Below, in pieces: positions 36,415 through 45,700 of a stretch of DNA of 64,000 nucleotides. The notes under the pieces were generated by a model, which did no database searches, was not told where the DNA came from, and saw nothing but the letters and a program-made list of their open reading frames with translations. The DNA comes from Tropicibacter naphthalenivorans (lineage in GTDB: Bacteria; Pseudomonadota; Alphaproteobacteria; Rhodobacterales; Rhodobacteraceae), in the NCBI RefSeq assembly GCF_900176475.1, contig NZ_FWXX01000002.1:570560-634559 (forward strand). The letters run 5' to 3'. Position 1 is the first letter of the stretch, and every line of letters starts with the position of its first letter. The position numbers and the translations under genes were made by a program.

Positions 36415-37902
36415 ATGGCATTTGATAAATTCATTGATTGGCTTGCGCCTTGGATGGGGCTGCCCGTGGCGCTGATGGCCGCGGTCTGGTTCCTTGCCTA
36501 CAGCAGCTTAAAAGAGGCTGGCGGCCATGACGGCGACCGCGCCCGGATGATGACCTTGGCGACGCGGTTGCACCGCCCTTACAAGGCCACGCTAGAGGCC
36601 GTGTTGCGGTGGCTCGAACGGATCTTGATGCCCGATACCGTGACGAACACGCCGATGCCCGACAAGGGATGGTTCGATCGCCTTATCTGGCGGATGGAGC
36701 CTTTGGCACAGGATGAGGCGGCGGCCCTTGCGCTGCGGGACAAGCCGTGGTCCTGGCCCGTGCTCAACTTCGCCCTTCGGGTCGCCCTAGCCTATCCTAT
36801 TGTCATCAGCGGACACCAATGGATGCTGTCGGGCAGCGCAACTGGGCTGGGCGGGTTCGAGCTTTTCCCCGAAGGGGTCGGCTGGCTCTGGCGGGTTGCG
36901 CTGATCGGTCTGATTGACATCGGGTTTCTGGCTGGCATTTTGGCCTCAGCCTTTCCAGACGGCGCTTGGAAAAGCCGTCTGAAAGGGCTGCAAGTCGGCG
37001 CCCTCGTACTCGCATTAGCATTCTCAGTCGTATCCGCAGTCGCACTCATACTGGCAGGCGCACTCGTATTCGCAGTCGGAGGCCCACTCGCACTCGCACT
37101 CCTCCTCGCGGGCCCACTCGTACTCGCAGTCGCAGGCCCACTCGCATTCGCAGGCGCACTCGCAGTCGCAGGCGCAGTCGCAGGCGCAGTCGCCTTAGGT
37201 GTGCGAAAGGGGCACGGCACCGTCAGCTACCTGTTGTATCTGAGTTGGATTTTTGGTGTCGGTCTGGTGGCGGCATATTTTGGCCGAGACACAGGGCCGT
37301 TGATGTGGTCCATCGCCCTTGTCCTGCTGCCCTCGATCAACGCGCTCTTTGACTGGCTCAGCTATGGGTTCACCATCTGGCTGTTGCAGATGGGGCGGCG
37401 CAAGCGCGGGGTTTGGCCGTTTCTCGCCGGGATTGCCGATATCGCCATGGCGGCGCTGATCTTTGCCGCGCTGGCGACGGCGCTGGTGGTGACCTTTCAG
37501 CAGATCAACATCTGGCGCGGCGAGGTTTTGATCGACGTGCGGGAGATTCTGGATGATCCCGGCGCACATCTGTGGGTGGTGGCCATGGTCGCCTCGACCC
37601 TCTTGCCGACGATGGTGCATCTGGGGCTTGCGGCGTTCAGCGTCATCACGTGGGTGCCGGTCGGGGTGTGGCAAGGCTTGGTCGCGCGACTGAATAGTGA
37701 CCGCAGCGCCGTGCTGACCCACCTGTCCGCCGCCAGCCTCGCCACGATCCTGACCGGGCTCTATGCCCTGCCCGTGGTGGGCTTTGGCGCGGTGGCGGTG
37801 TTGCTGTGGCGGCATTCTGCTTGGGTGCTGGATGGCTATCTGTGGTGGTTGCGAGAGGTGCTGATGTGGATGGGCGGCCCCGGAACCGGGCTTTGGTCAT
37901 AA
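36415..37902 (+). CDS. Polytopic membrane protein with low-complexity Ala/Leu/Val/Gly insert
   Basis: 495 aa, function unknown. The N-terminal 120 residues are amphipathic with one membrane segment. The remainder has about seven hydrophobic stretches. Residues about 192-262 (DNA 36988-37200) form a degenerate tandem array of hexameric codon pairs (CTCGCA, GTCGCA, GGCGCA) encoding GALVLALA, GPLVLAVAGPLAFAGAL and AVAGAVAGAVA. Within this block alanine is almost always GCA and leucine CTC, unlike the GCC/GCG and CTG of the rest of the gene. It appears to have arisen by repeat expansion. No transporter family motif is visible. Confidence 0.7.
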   Translation: MAFDKFIDWLAPWMGLPVALMAAVWFLAYSSLKEAGGHDGDRARMMTLATRLHRPYKATLEAVLRWLERILMPDTVTNTPMPDKGWFDRLIWRMEPLAQDEAAALALRDKPWSWPVLNFALRVALAYPIVISGHQWMLSGSATGLGGFELFPEGVGWLWRVALIGLIDIGFLAGILASAFPDGAWKSRLKGLQVGALVLALAFSVVSAVALILAGALVFAVGGPLALALLLAGPLVLAVAGPLAFAGALAVAGAVAGAVALGVRKGHGTVSYLLYLSWIFGVGLVAAYFGRDTGPLMWSIALVLLPSINALFDWLSYGFTIWLLQMGRRKRGVWPFLAGIADIAMAALIFAALATALVVTFQQINIWRGEVLIDVREILDDPGAHLWVVAMVASTLLPTMVHLGLAAFSVITWVPVGVWQGLVARLNSDRSAVLTHLSAASLATILTGLYALPVVGFGAVAVLLWRHSAWVLDGYLWWLREVLMWMGGPGTGLWS

Positions 37903-38241
37903 ATCTTTTACCCTAAGGTAAGGATTCCCATACTGCCCCTACGTCACGGGGAAATGCTATCTATTGTTCACCGGCGCGGCATTGGCCGGAACGCCTCAGC
38001 ATTGATCGAGGTTAGTGACCAGTATCTTGTCTGCCTATTTCCAGTCGGGGGGCTTGATCCCTTTTTCAGACCATCGGGGCGGTGCCGCAAGGCCCGCCCT
38101 TATTCGTTGCGCGAACCCCCGCCGAGCGGCATTTTGCAAGCGCAGAATTTGCCGTTAGCCACAGAAATTTTACACGCCTCCCCCTGTAAGTTCCCCGCGA
38201 AATGTCTAAACTCTGGCGTCCGAGTCGAGAAGAGGTGCCCG
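37903..38241. other. Gene-free interval of 339 bases
   Basis: No convincing reading frame. It holds a TTACC-CTAA-GGTAA palindrome (37908-37921), a GGGCGG/CCGCCC hairpin (38077-38099) without a T tract, and the ribosome site AGAGGTG (38230s) of the J-domain gene. The frame of that gene remains open upstream to 37954, but the translation there lacks coding character. Confidence 0.6.
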
Positions 38242-38868
38242 ATGAGCAAAGCAGATCCCTTCGGTTTCGATATGTCCGTCAAATCGGCAAAGAAGAAAAA
38301 CCCGCGTGGCCGCAGGAGCATGACGGGTGAACAAGAGCATTCCCAGCGGGTCTGCGAGCATGACGGCTGCCAGGAACCGGGCAAGTTCCGCGCGCCCAAG
38401 GCGCCCGACGTGCTGGATGATTTCTACTGGTTCTGCAAAGATCACGTGCGCGAATACAACGCCAAGTGGTCGTTCTTTGACGGCAAGACCGAGGCCGAGA
38501 TGAACGCGCAGGCGTCCTCGGACAAGGTTTGGGAACGCAAGACCAAGGATTGGCGCGATCCCGAGGCAAAGGCCTGGGCGCGTCTGGGCATTGAGGACCC
38601 GCATCAGGTGCTGGGCAACAACGCCACGCGCAACCCTGGCCGCAACAAGCCGGGCGGCGGGCGCAAACTGCCCCCAACCGAAAAGCGCGCACTGGAGATC
38701 CTCGAGGCCGAAACCGCCGAGACCAAGGCCGATATCCGCAAGGCCTACAAGAAGCTGATCAAGGTGCTGCACCCGGATATGAACGGCGGCGACCGCTCTC
38801 AGGAAGAGCAGCTGCAAGAGGTCGTCTGGGCTTGGGATCAGATCAAGGACAGCCGCAGCTTTAAGTAA
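38242..38868 (+). CDS. J-domain (DnaJ-like) protein
   Basis: 208 aa from the ATG at 38242. The C-terminal about 65 residues form a J domain (RALEILEAETAETKADIRKAYKKLIKVLHPDMNGGDRS) with the essential HPD at LHPDM, which stimulates DnaK-type ATPases. The N-terminal part has a CEHDGCxxPGKFRAPKAP segment and FYWFCKDHVREYNAKW, with paired cysteines that might bind metal. This N-terminal module with a C-terminal J domain is a known layout in Alphaproteobacteria. No Gly/Phe or DnaJ zinc finger is present, so it is not DnaJ itself. Confidence 0.88.
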   Translation: MSKADPFGFDMSVKSAKKKNPRGRRSMTGEQEHSQRVCEHDGCQEPGKFRAPKAPDVLDDFYWFCKDHVREYNAKWSFFDGKTEAEMNAQASSDKVWERKTKDWRDPEAKAWARLGIEDPHQVLGNNATRNPGRNKPGGGRKLPPTEKRALEILEAETAETKADIRKAYKKLIKVLHPDMNGGDRSQEEQLQEVVWAWDQIKDSRSFK

Positions 38869-38892
38869 GCTCTTGCTATTGCTGAAAAATGG

Positions 38893-38926
38893 CGCGCCCT
38901 GAGTGTTCGAGGCGCGTTTCTTTTTG
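38893..38926 (+). terminator. Rho-independent terminator after the J-domain gene
   Basis: CGCGCC (38893-38898) / GGCGCG (38911-38916) followed by TTTCTTTTTG, 24 bases after the stop. Confidence 0.8.
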
Positions 38927-38953
38927 CGCAAATACGCATATGACGGTTATATT
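38924..38953 (+). promoter_or_regulatory. Promoter-like sequence before hairpin-rich gap
   Basis: TTGCGC (38924-38929), an 18-base spacer and TATATT (38948-38953) lie in an AT-rich island in otherwise GC-rich sequence. No reading frame follows, so it may drive the candidate RNA listed next. The -35 match is modest. Confidence 0.3.
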
Positions 38954-38959
38954 TTCTTT

Positions 38960-39158
38960 GAAATACACGCGTTGGTTGCTAATCTCAGTCCTATCCGCAC
39001 CCATGCCACACTCACGGGTTGGACGGGCGCCCGGTTCACTCCCTCCGGGTGTCCGTCGGCACGCTGGCGCTGCTTTGCGGGCATGGCACGTTGTAGGCCG
39101 CGTCGCACTGCGCCTCCGGCCAACTGGGCACCGGAGGCGCGCGCCCGCGCCATTTTGC
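38960..39158 (+). ncRNA. Candidate structured RNA (two strong hairpins, no ORF)
   Basis: Within a 434-base interval with no credible gene (38869-39302). A 12-bp stem pairs 39023-39034 with 39045-39056 around a 10-base loop. It includes two G-T (G.U) pairs that would be mismatches in the opposite-strand RNA, favouring the plus strand. A second perfect 10-bp stem pairs 39110-39119 with 39131-39140. CCATGCC (39001-39007) could pair with GGCATGG (39080-39086), closing around the first hairpin. A weak GGCGCG/CGCGCC hairpin plus ATTTT near 39136-39158 might end it. No known RNA family is recognised. An intergenic repeat element is the alternative. The rest of the interval to 39302 shows nothing. 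Confidence 0.28.
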
Positions 39159-39302
39159 GTGGGGCCTGACGCGGACTCTGCACACCCCTAGGTTAGTACA
39201 TGCCGAGGTTTGTGCGTGGCGCGACTATGGCTGCACGGGCGCCAAGTCGGTGTGATGCACCTCACAACCCTTGCGGCTTTTGCCGCCGGTCGGCGACCGC
39301 CC

Positions 39303-40307
39303 CTACCCGGCCAGACGCAGCACGGCGGGAACCGGCTTCCACGGGGCGTCGCTGCGCCGCCAGGGACCGGGGCGCAGGATCGGGCGCACCGGGGCATAGC
39401 TGCGGCCCAGCACCTTTTGCAGCACGCGGGCGCGCATCTGCGGCGGCAAGGACCGCAATGCCTGCCCGCCGGGCAAAAGGCTCTCGGCCAAGGCGCCCTC
39501 GGCGCTGAGGACCGCGTGTTCGGGCAGAAGGATATGCCAGTATTCCTGCGCGCCGCGATCCACCAGCCGCACCCCGCGCTGGTTCAACAACGCCTTGACC
39601 GCGATCAGCTTTTCCGCGCCATCGTAGTCGATCAAAACGCGGTGGTTCTGCGACAGGATCAAGGGGTGATGGTTGCCCAAAACGCCCTGCGCCACGCGCA
39701 CCGGCTGAGACTTGCCGCGCCCATCGGTCTGGTGCCCGGCCGCCAGCAGCACCGGCATCGGCCCCTTGTCGCGGGTCAACACCAAATCCCCCTCGCGCAG
39801 TTTTTCCACCCGGCACGGCCCGCGCGGCGTGGCGATCCGCGTCCCCCGCGCAAAGCACACAATCAGCGAGGAAAACGCGACGGTTGGGTCGTTGTTGCCA
39901 CCGGCGATGATCTCGTAGGTGACGTTGGGGGCAAGCCGCTGATCGGTAACAAAGCCGTGGCGGTCGGCGGAAATATCCAGCTCGTACAGGTTGATCTGTT
40001 CGGCGGGATCGGTCGAGCCAACGGGCCGGATGACGTAGGAATACTCTGTCTCGACCCCGGTGCCGGTGCCAAAGGACGTCCCGTTGAAGGTGATCGGATT
40101 GACCAGCTCTTGCGCGCCGTCGCCATCCTCAAAGGTGGCGTCATCGTCGAAAACATCGAACTGGGTGTAACTCGCGCCGGGGTTCAGCGTGATGGTGCTG
40201 TTGTTGGTGATCGCATCCGCGTTCTGGACATTGTCCGAGCTGAACGGATCCGGCCCGGTTGTGGTGATCTGGTCAAATCCCAGAGCAAAGAACGTATACG
40301 TCGGCAT
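39303..40307 (-). CDS. Hint-domain protein
   Basis: 334 aa from the ATG at 40307. The N-terminal 145 residues are a beta-rich region (TYTFFALGFDQITTT, FDVFDDDATFEDGDG). Residues about 151-300 are a Hint (hedgehog/intein) domain: Cys151 opening CFARGTRIATPRG, VEKLREGDLVLTRD (block A), and SQNHRVLI (block B His). Such domains can self-cleave at the Cys. In Rhodobacteraceae they are common in secreted or surface proteins alongside RTX modules. No RTX repeats, signal peptide or DDFVL tail are present here. Role unknown. Confidence 0.82.
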   Translation of the reverse strand: MPTYTFFALGFDQITTTGPDPFSSDNVQNADAITNNSTITLNPGASYTQFDVFDDDATFEDGDGAQELVNPITFNGTSFGTGTGVETEYSYVIRPVGSTDPAEQINLYELDISADRHGFVTDQRLAPNVTYEIIAGGNNDPTVAFSSLIVCFARGTRIATPRGPCRVEKLREGDLVLTRDKGPMPVLLAAGHQTDGRGKSQPVRVAQGVLGNHHPLILSQNHRVLIDYDGAEKLIAVKALLNQRGVRLVDRGAQEYWHILLPEHAVLSAEGALAESLLPGGQALRSLPPQMRARVLQKVLGRSYAPVRPILRPGPWRRSDAPWKPVPAVLRLAG

Positions 40308-40576
40308 GGCAGTCCCGTGTGTATCCACCCCCAAACTGCCGCGCGTTTGCGCAAGTTTACCGCCGAAAATGCGCCCAAAACGTGGCCTTCGCCGCCAATT
40401 CTTGGCGTTTTGATCAGATCCCCGTGATAACCAATTTCAGGGACTCCGGTTTTGGCGATCCTTAGGACGCTTTCGGACTTTCGCCCCGCATCGGTTGGCC
40501 TAAGCTGCCGGTAAGACGTGGTTTTGCGCGGCAGACCACGCTGTCATTCGCAACGCCCCATAGGAAGCGCCCCCTG

Positions 40577-41950
40577 ATGTTCCTCTCTGTCTTCGATATG
40601 TTCAAAGTGGGCGTTGGCCCGTCGTCGTCGCATACCATGGGGCCGATGGTCGCCGCCGGAAAGTTCCTGGACCGGCTGCGCGCCGCGCCCTTTACCGCGC
40701 ATGGGTTGCGCGCGTCGCTGCATGGCTCGCTGGCCTTTACCGGCGTCGGCCACGCCACCGACCGCGCCACCGTGCTGGGGCTGGCGGGGTTCCTGCCCGA
40801 CATCTACGATCATGAACGCGCCGAGGCGGTCTTGGCCGATATCCGCGATACGAAAATGGTCAAACCCGAGGGGCTGCCCCCCCTGGTCTTTGATCCCAAA
40901 ACGGACCTCAAGTTCGATTTCGGCCCCGCCTTGGAAGGCCACGCCAACGGAATGATCCTGATGGCCACCGACGCGCAGGGCGACGTGATCCTGCAAGAGA
41001 CCTACTTCAGCATCGGCGGCGGCTTTGTCCTGACCGAGGATGAGCTGGCCGCTGGGCGTGACACCGACGATGGCCCGCCCGTGCCCTTCCCCTTTAAGAG
41101 CGCGGCGGAAATGCTTGAAATGGCAGCGAATTCCGGAAAATCCATTGCTCAGATGAAGCGCGCCAACGAGATCTCGCGCAATGGCGCGGCGCATCTGGAT
41201 CAGGGCATCGACCGCATCTGGCAGGTGATGGAGGATTGCATCAACCGAGGCCTCGCGAACGACGGCACCCTGCCCGGCGGTCTGAACGTGCGCCGCCGCG
41301 CGCGCGGTATCCACGACCAGCTTCAGGCCGAGCGCGGCATGAACATGAACGCTCCGCACACCATCAACGACTGGATGAGCGTCTACGCCATGGCCGTCAA
41401 CGAAGAGAACGCCGCCGGGGGTCAGGTGGTCACCGCGCCCACAAATGGCGCGGCGGGCGTGGTGCCCGCGACCATCCGCTATTGGCTGGACCATTGCCCC
41501 GGCGCGTCGCGGTCTCGCATCCCCGAGTTCCTTCTGACCGCAGCGGCCATCGGCGGATTGGTGAAATACAACGCGTCGATTTCCGGCGCCGAAGCGGGCT
41601 GTCAGGCCGAGGTCGGCAGCGCATCGGCCATGGCAGCGGCGGGGCTGTGCGCCGTGATGGGCGGCACCCCGATGCAGATCGAAAACGCCGCCGAGATCGC
41701 GCTAGAGCATCACCTTGGGATGACCTGCGACCCGGTCAAGGGTCTGGTGCAGGTGCCGTGTATCGAACGCAACGGCCTTGGCGCGATCAAGGCTGTCTCT
41801 GCGGCCTCGCTGGCCTTGCGCGGCGATGGCACCCATTTCGTGCCTTTGGATGCCTGTATCGAAACCATGCGCCAAACAGGCCGCGATATGCACGAGCATT
41901 ACAAGGAAACCTCGCTGGGCGGATTGGCGGTCAATATTCCCAACTGCTGA
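40577..41950 (+). CDS. sdaA: L-serine ammonia-lyase (iron-sulfur dependent)
   Basis: 457 aa, single-chain enzyme deaminating L-serine to pyruvate and ammonia. The N-terminal beta domain starts SVFDMFKVGVGPSSSHTMGP, a hallmark. The alpha domain carries the [4Fe-4S] cysteines in ISGAEAGCQAEVGSASAMAA and MTCDPVKGLVQVPCIERN. AGGAAG lies nine bases upstream of the ATG. Monocistronic, followed by a 9-bp hairpin. Confidence 0.95.
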   Translation: MFLSVFDMFKVGVGPSSSHTMGPMVAAGKFLDRLRAAPFTAHGLRASLHGSLAFTGVGHATDRATVLGLAGFLPDIYDHERAEAVLADIRDTKMVKPEGLPPLVFDPKTDLKFDFGPALEGHANGMILMATDAQGDVILQETYFSIGGGFVLTEDELAAGRDTDDGPPVPFPFKSAAEMLEMAANSGKSIAQMKRANEISRNGAAHLDQGIDRIWQVMEDCINRGLANDGTLPGGLNVRRRARGIHDQLQAERGMNMNAPHTINDWMSVYAMAVNEENAAGGQVVTAPTNGAAGVVPATIRYWLDHCPGASRSRIPEFLLTAAAIGGLVKYNASISGAEAGCQAEVGSASAMAAAGLCAVMGGTPMQIENAAEIALEHHLGMTCDPVKGLVQVPCIERNGLGAIKAVSAASLALRGDGTHFVPLDACIETMRQTGRDMHEHYKETSLGGLAVNIPNC

Positions 41951-41968
41951 CGGCTCCGCCGAGCCCCT

Positions 41969-41997
41969 CGCGCAAAGGCCGCTTTGGTCTTTGCGCG
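41969..41997 (+). terminator. Hairpin after sdaA (terminator-like)
   Basis: Perfect 9-bp stem CGCGCAAAG (41969-41977) / CTTTGCGCG (41989-41997), 18 bases after the sdaA stop. There is no T tract, so termination would be Rho-assisted or weak. Confidence 0.5.
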
Positions 41998-42078
41998 GAT
42001 TATCGTACCAAAAGGCATCGCGGCGTGGGCGTCAGAGGCAGTTGACGGTTGCCGGTCCGGCCCTGCCTCGCCCTCGGC

Positions 42079-42639
42079 CTATGCCATCAGGGTAAAGAGA
42101 AAGAACTTTGCCCCCTGCCCCTTGGCCGTCATCAGCCGCATCTGGCCGTGGCGGCGAAAGCGCAGCACGTCGCCGGGGCCAAGCGCGTGGCCTTCGTGGC
42201 CCAGCTCGACCCGCATAAAGCCGGAAATCATCACGAGGTGGTATTCCAGCCCCTCGACCTGCCCCGCCTCTTCGAAGACGTCGCTGCCGGGGGACAGTTT
42301 GCATTCCTGCACCTCGCCCGCCAGCGCGCCGGTGCCCGGCGAGACGATGCGCTTGGACAGGCCGCTTTCGCCGTCGCGCCACGTCGCCTGATCGTCGCGG
42401 CGGATATGCGCGACAAAGCCGTCCTCGACCAGCGACAACAGCCGCGCGAGCGACATGCCGTGGGCGTGGGCCAGCTTGTCCAGAACATCCGCAGAGGGGC
42501 TGACCTCGGCGTTTTCAAGACGCGACAAGGCGGCGCGGCTGACCCCGCTGGCACCGGCCAGTTGATCCAGCGTCCATCCTTTGGCAGCACGCAGGCCCGC
42601 CAGCCGCTTGGCCAGCCGGACCGTAAGGTCGCTTTTCAT
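42079..42639 (-). CDS. XRE-family regulator with C-terminal cupin sensor
   Basis: 186 aa. N-terminal HTH_3 (LAKRLAGLRAAKGWTLDQLAGASGVSRAALSRLENAEVSPSADVL, residues 9-55) is joined to a small cupin beta-barrel (about 105-186; EEAGQVEGLEYHLVMISGFMRVEL, LGPGDVLRF). This HTH-cupin layout is that of SutR/PuuR-type repressors that sense small metabolites. It lies opposite to and downstream of sdaA. Whether it controls serine metabolism is unproven. TCTCT-GGAT-AGAGA just upstream of the start could be its own operator. Confidence 0.88.
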   Translation of the reverse strand: MKSDLTVRLAKRLAGLRAAKGWTLDQLAGASGVSRAALSRLENAEVSPSADVLDKLAHAHGMSLARLLSLVEDGFVAHIRRDDQATWRDGESGLSKRIVSPGTGALAGEVQECKLSPGSDVFEEAGQVEGLEYHLVMISGFMRVELGHEGHALGPGDVLRFRRHGQMRLMTAKGQGAKFFLFTLMA

Positions 42640-42746
42640 GTTTATCCCCCCCGGGAAACAATCTCTGGATAGAGACTAGCCCGATTTTTGCGGGAATGGC
42701 AACAATGACAATGACCTAACGGCAGGGTTTCACGCCCCGCTTACGG

Positions 42747-42772
42747 AAAAACCCGAGGCTTTGCGCCTCGGG
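42747..42772 (-). terminator. Rho-independent terminator of the second RND operon
   Basis: Stem 42752-42759 (CCCGAGGC) / 42765-42772 (GCCTCGGG). On the minus strand it is followed by TTTTTCC. It lies just downstream of the permease stop at 42785. Confidence 0.9.
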
Positions 42773-42784
42773 TCTGTGGATAAC

Positions 42785-45700
42785 TTACTCAGCGGGGACG
42801 CGTTTGGGATCGTGGCCCAGCACCTTGGACAGCAGCCAGCGCCCGCGCATCCGCATCCCCGCCATGACCGAATGTAGCGACGGGACGAACAGCAGCGACA
42901 GCGCCGTCGACCACAAAAGGCCGCCGATCACCGCGATGGCCATGGGCGCGCGGAACTCGCCCCCCGTGCTGTGCGCCAGCGCCGAAGGCACCATCCCGGC
43001 GGTCATCGCCACGGTGGTCATGATGATCGGCCGCGCGCGCTTGTGGGCGGCGTCGATCATGGCGGTGGCGCGGTCCACGCCCTTGGCGGCGGCCTCTTCG
43101 GCGAATTCCACCAGCATGATGGCGTTCTTGGTCACGATCCCCATCAGCATGAGGAAGCCGATCACCACCGACAGGCCGATCCCCGACCCATAAAGGAACA
43201 GCGCCAAAATCGCGCCCCCGATGGCCAGCGGCAGCGACAGCATCACCGTCAGCGGCGTGACAAAGCTGTGGAACAGCAGCACCAGCACCACGTAGACCAG
43301 CAGGATGCCCGCCCCCATGGCCAGCCCGAAAGAGGTGAAGATGTCGTTCATGACTTCGACGTCGCCAGCGGCCTGGAGGGACGTGCCCTGCGGCATGTTT
43401 TGCGCCTGCGGCAGGGCGCTGATCGCCGCCGTGGCCGGGCCAAGCGAGGCGCCTTCGGCCAGATCCGCCTCGATCGCGACCATGTAGCGGCGGTCATAGC
43501 GGGTGATCGTCGCCGTCCCAGAGGACAGTTCCACATCGGCCACCACCCCCAGCGGGATCAGATCCCCCGAAGAGGTCGGCACCCGAAAGCCCGCCAGCCG
43601 GGTGACGTCGTTGCGCGCAGCCTCTTCGAGGCGGACAAGCACGGGGATACGCTCTTCTCCGGCGTTGAACTGCGGCAGGTTCGCCTCGGCGTCGCCGATG
43701 GTCGCCACGCGGATCGCCTGCGCAAGGGTTTGCGCGTTGACGCCCAGTTCTGCGGCCACTTCGGTGCGGGGGCGGATGATGATCTCAGGCCGGGACAGCG
43801 CCGCCTCGGAGGACGGGTTGCGAATGTCCGGCAGGGTTTTCATCCCCGCGAGCAGCTCGGTCGCCGCTTGCTGCGCCGAGGCGACGGTATCGCCCAGCAC
43901 GTTGATGGTGATGTCGCGCGCGCCATCGTCGGCGGTCACAAAATAGCGCACATCGGCCAGCCCCGCCAAAGCCGCGTCGATATCGGCGTTGATCTGGGTA
44001 AAGTCCCGCTCCCGCTCAGATTTATCCCCGTAGTTGATTTGCAAGGACAGCGAGGTTTCCGACGAGCCATCGACAAAGACGCTCTGGACCTCGGGCACGT
44101 CGGCCACCCGGCGCGAGGCCATGGTCCCCGCCGCGATGGCGTCGTCAATCGTTGAGCCCGGCGGCAATTCCACCGTGACCATGGCGCGGCCCGTGTCGGA
44201 CGGCGGGATGAACTCTTGCGGCAGCAGGGTCGCCGAATAGAGCGAGCCGAAAAAGATCCCCAGACCCGCGATCAGCGTGATCGTGCGGTTGCGCAAGGTC
44301 CAAGCCAGCACCCGCAGGTAGCCGCGCATGATCGCACCATCCTTGGCCTCGTGCACCTCTGCCTTGGAGCGCATGAAATAGGCGGCGAACATCGGCGTGA
44401 TCAGACGCGCCACCACCAGCGAGAACAGCACCGCCACAGCCACCGTCAAGCCAAACTGCTTGAAGAACTGCCCGGCGATCCCGCCCATGAAGCTGACCGG
44501 CGCAAACACCGCCACGATGGTAAAGGAAATGGCGATCACGGTCATGCCGATCTCATCCGCCGCCTCCATCGCCGCGTCATAGGCGCTGGCCCCCATATGG
44601 ATGTGCCGCACGATGTTCTCGATCTCGACGATGGCGTCATCCACGAGGATGCCGGTCACCAGCGTGATCCCGAGCAGGGAAATGGTGTTCAGCGAAAAGC
44701 CCAGCATATCCATGACGATAAAGGTCGGGATCACCGACAGCGGCAGCGCCACAAAGGCCACCACCGTCGCACGCCAATCGCGCAGGAACAGAAAGACGAC
44801 GATGATCGCGAGGATGCCGCCTTCGTAGAGGGTGGCCATGGCGCTGTCGAAGTTCGCCTTGGTGTAGATGGTGGCGTCGTCCACCAGCGTCAGGGTGACA
44901 TCGGGGTATTGCGCCATGACCTCGGCCAGCTTGGCCTGCGCATTGGTGGCGGCCAGCAGGTCGCTGGCCCCGGTGGCGCGGAAAACGCCAAAGGCCACCA
45001 CCGGCGACGTGTTCAGCAGGGCAAAGGTCTCTTGATCCGAGGCGCCCATGGTCACCGTCCCCAGCTGATCAAGAGAGACGATATCCCCCGTGGGCAGGCG
45101 GATCGGCGTTGCGGCCAGCGCCTCCATCGTGTCGGCGGCCCCCAGCGCGCGGATCGCATAGGCGCTGCCCGCCAGATCGCCAGAGCCGCCCCCCATGTCG
45201 GAGTTCGCCTGCGCAAGCTGACCAGAGACGTTGGCAACCGACAGGCCCATGGCCAGCAAGCGGTCGGGATCAAGGTCAACGATCACCTGCGCTTCGGCCC
45301 CGCCCAGACGGTCCACCGAACCGACGCCGTCCGCCCCCTGCACCGCAGGGGAAATCACGTCATCGACAAAGCGCGACAGGTCCTGGATCGTCTGGCTTCT
45401 GTCCTCGACCGCATAGGTCAGGATCGGCGCGCCGGTAAAATTCAGCCTCTGCACCACCGGTTCGGAAATCGTCTCTGGCATGTCAGAGCGCGCGGCGGTG
45501 ATGGCGTCCTTGACGTCGTTCAACGCGCGGTCGGTGTCGGTGCCCATTTCAAAGGCCAGCGTCAGTTGCGCCGCCCCTTCGGAAGCCGTTGCGGTGATGT
45601 GGTCAAGGCCCGCGATATCCGCCGCCTCATCCTCGACCGGCTTGATGACTTGGTTCGACATCTCCGACGGCGAAGAGCCCGGCGCGGTGATATTCACGTT

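Noticed and set aside
37954-38241. Upstream extension of the J-domain gene
   Set aside because: Open frame without coding character. The ATG at 38242 has a ribosome site and starts the conserved part.
38889-39191. Small ORFs in the 38.9-39.3 kb gap
   Set aside because: Translations are Arg/Pro/Cys-rich shadows without ribosome sites; the region is better described by its hairpins.
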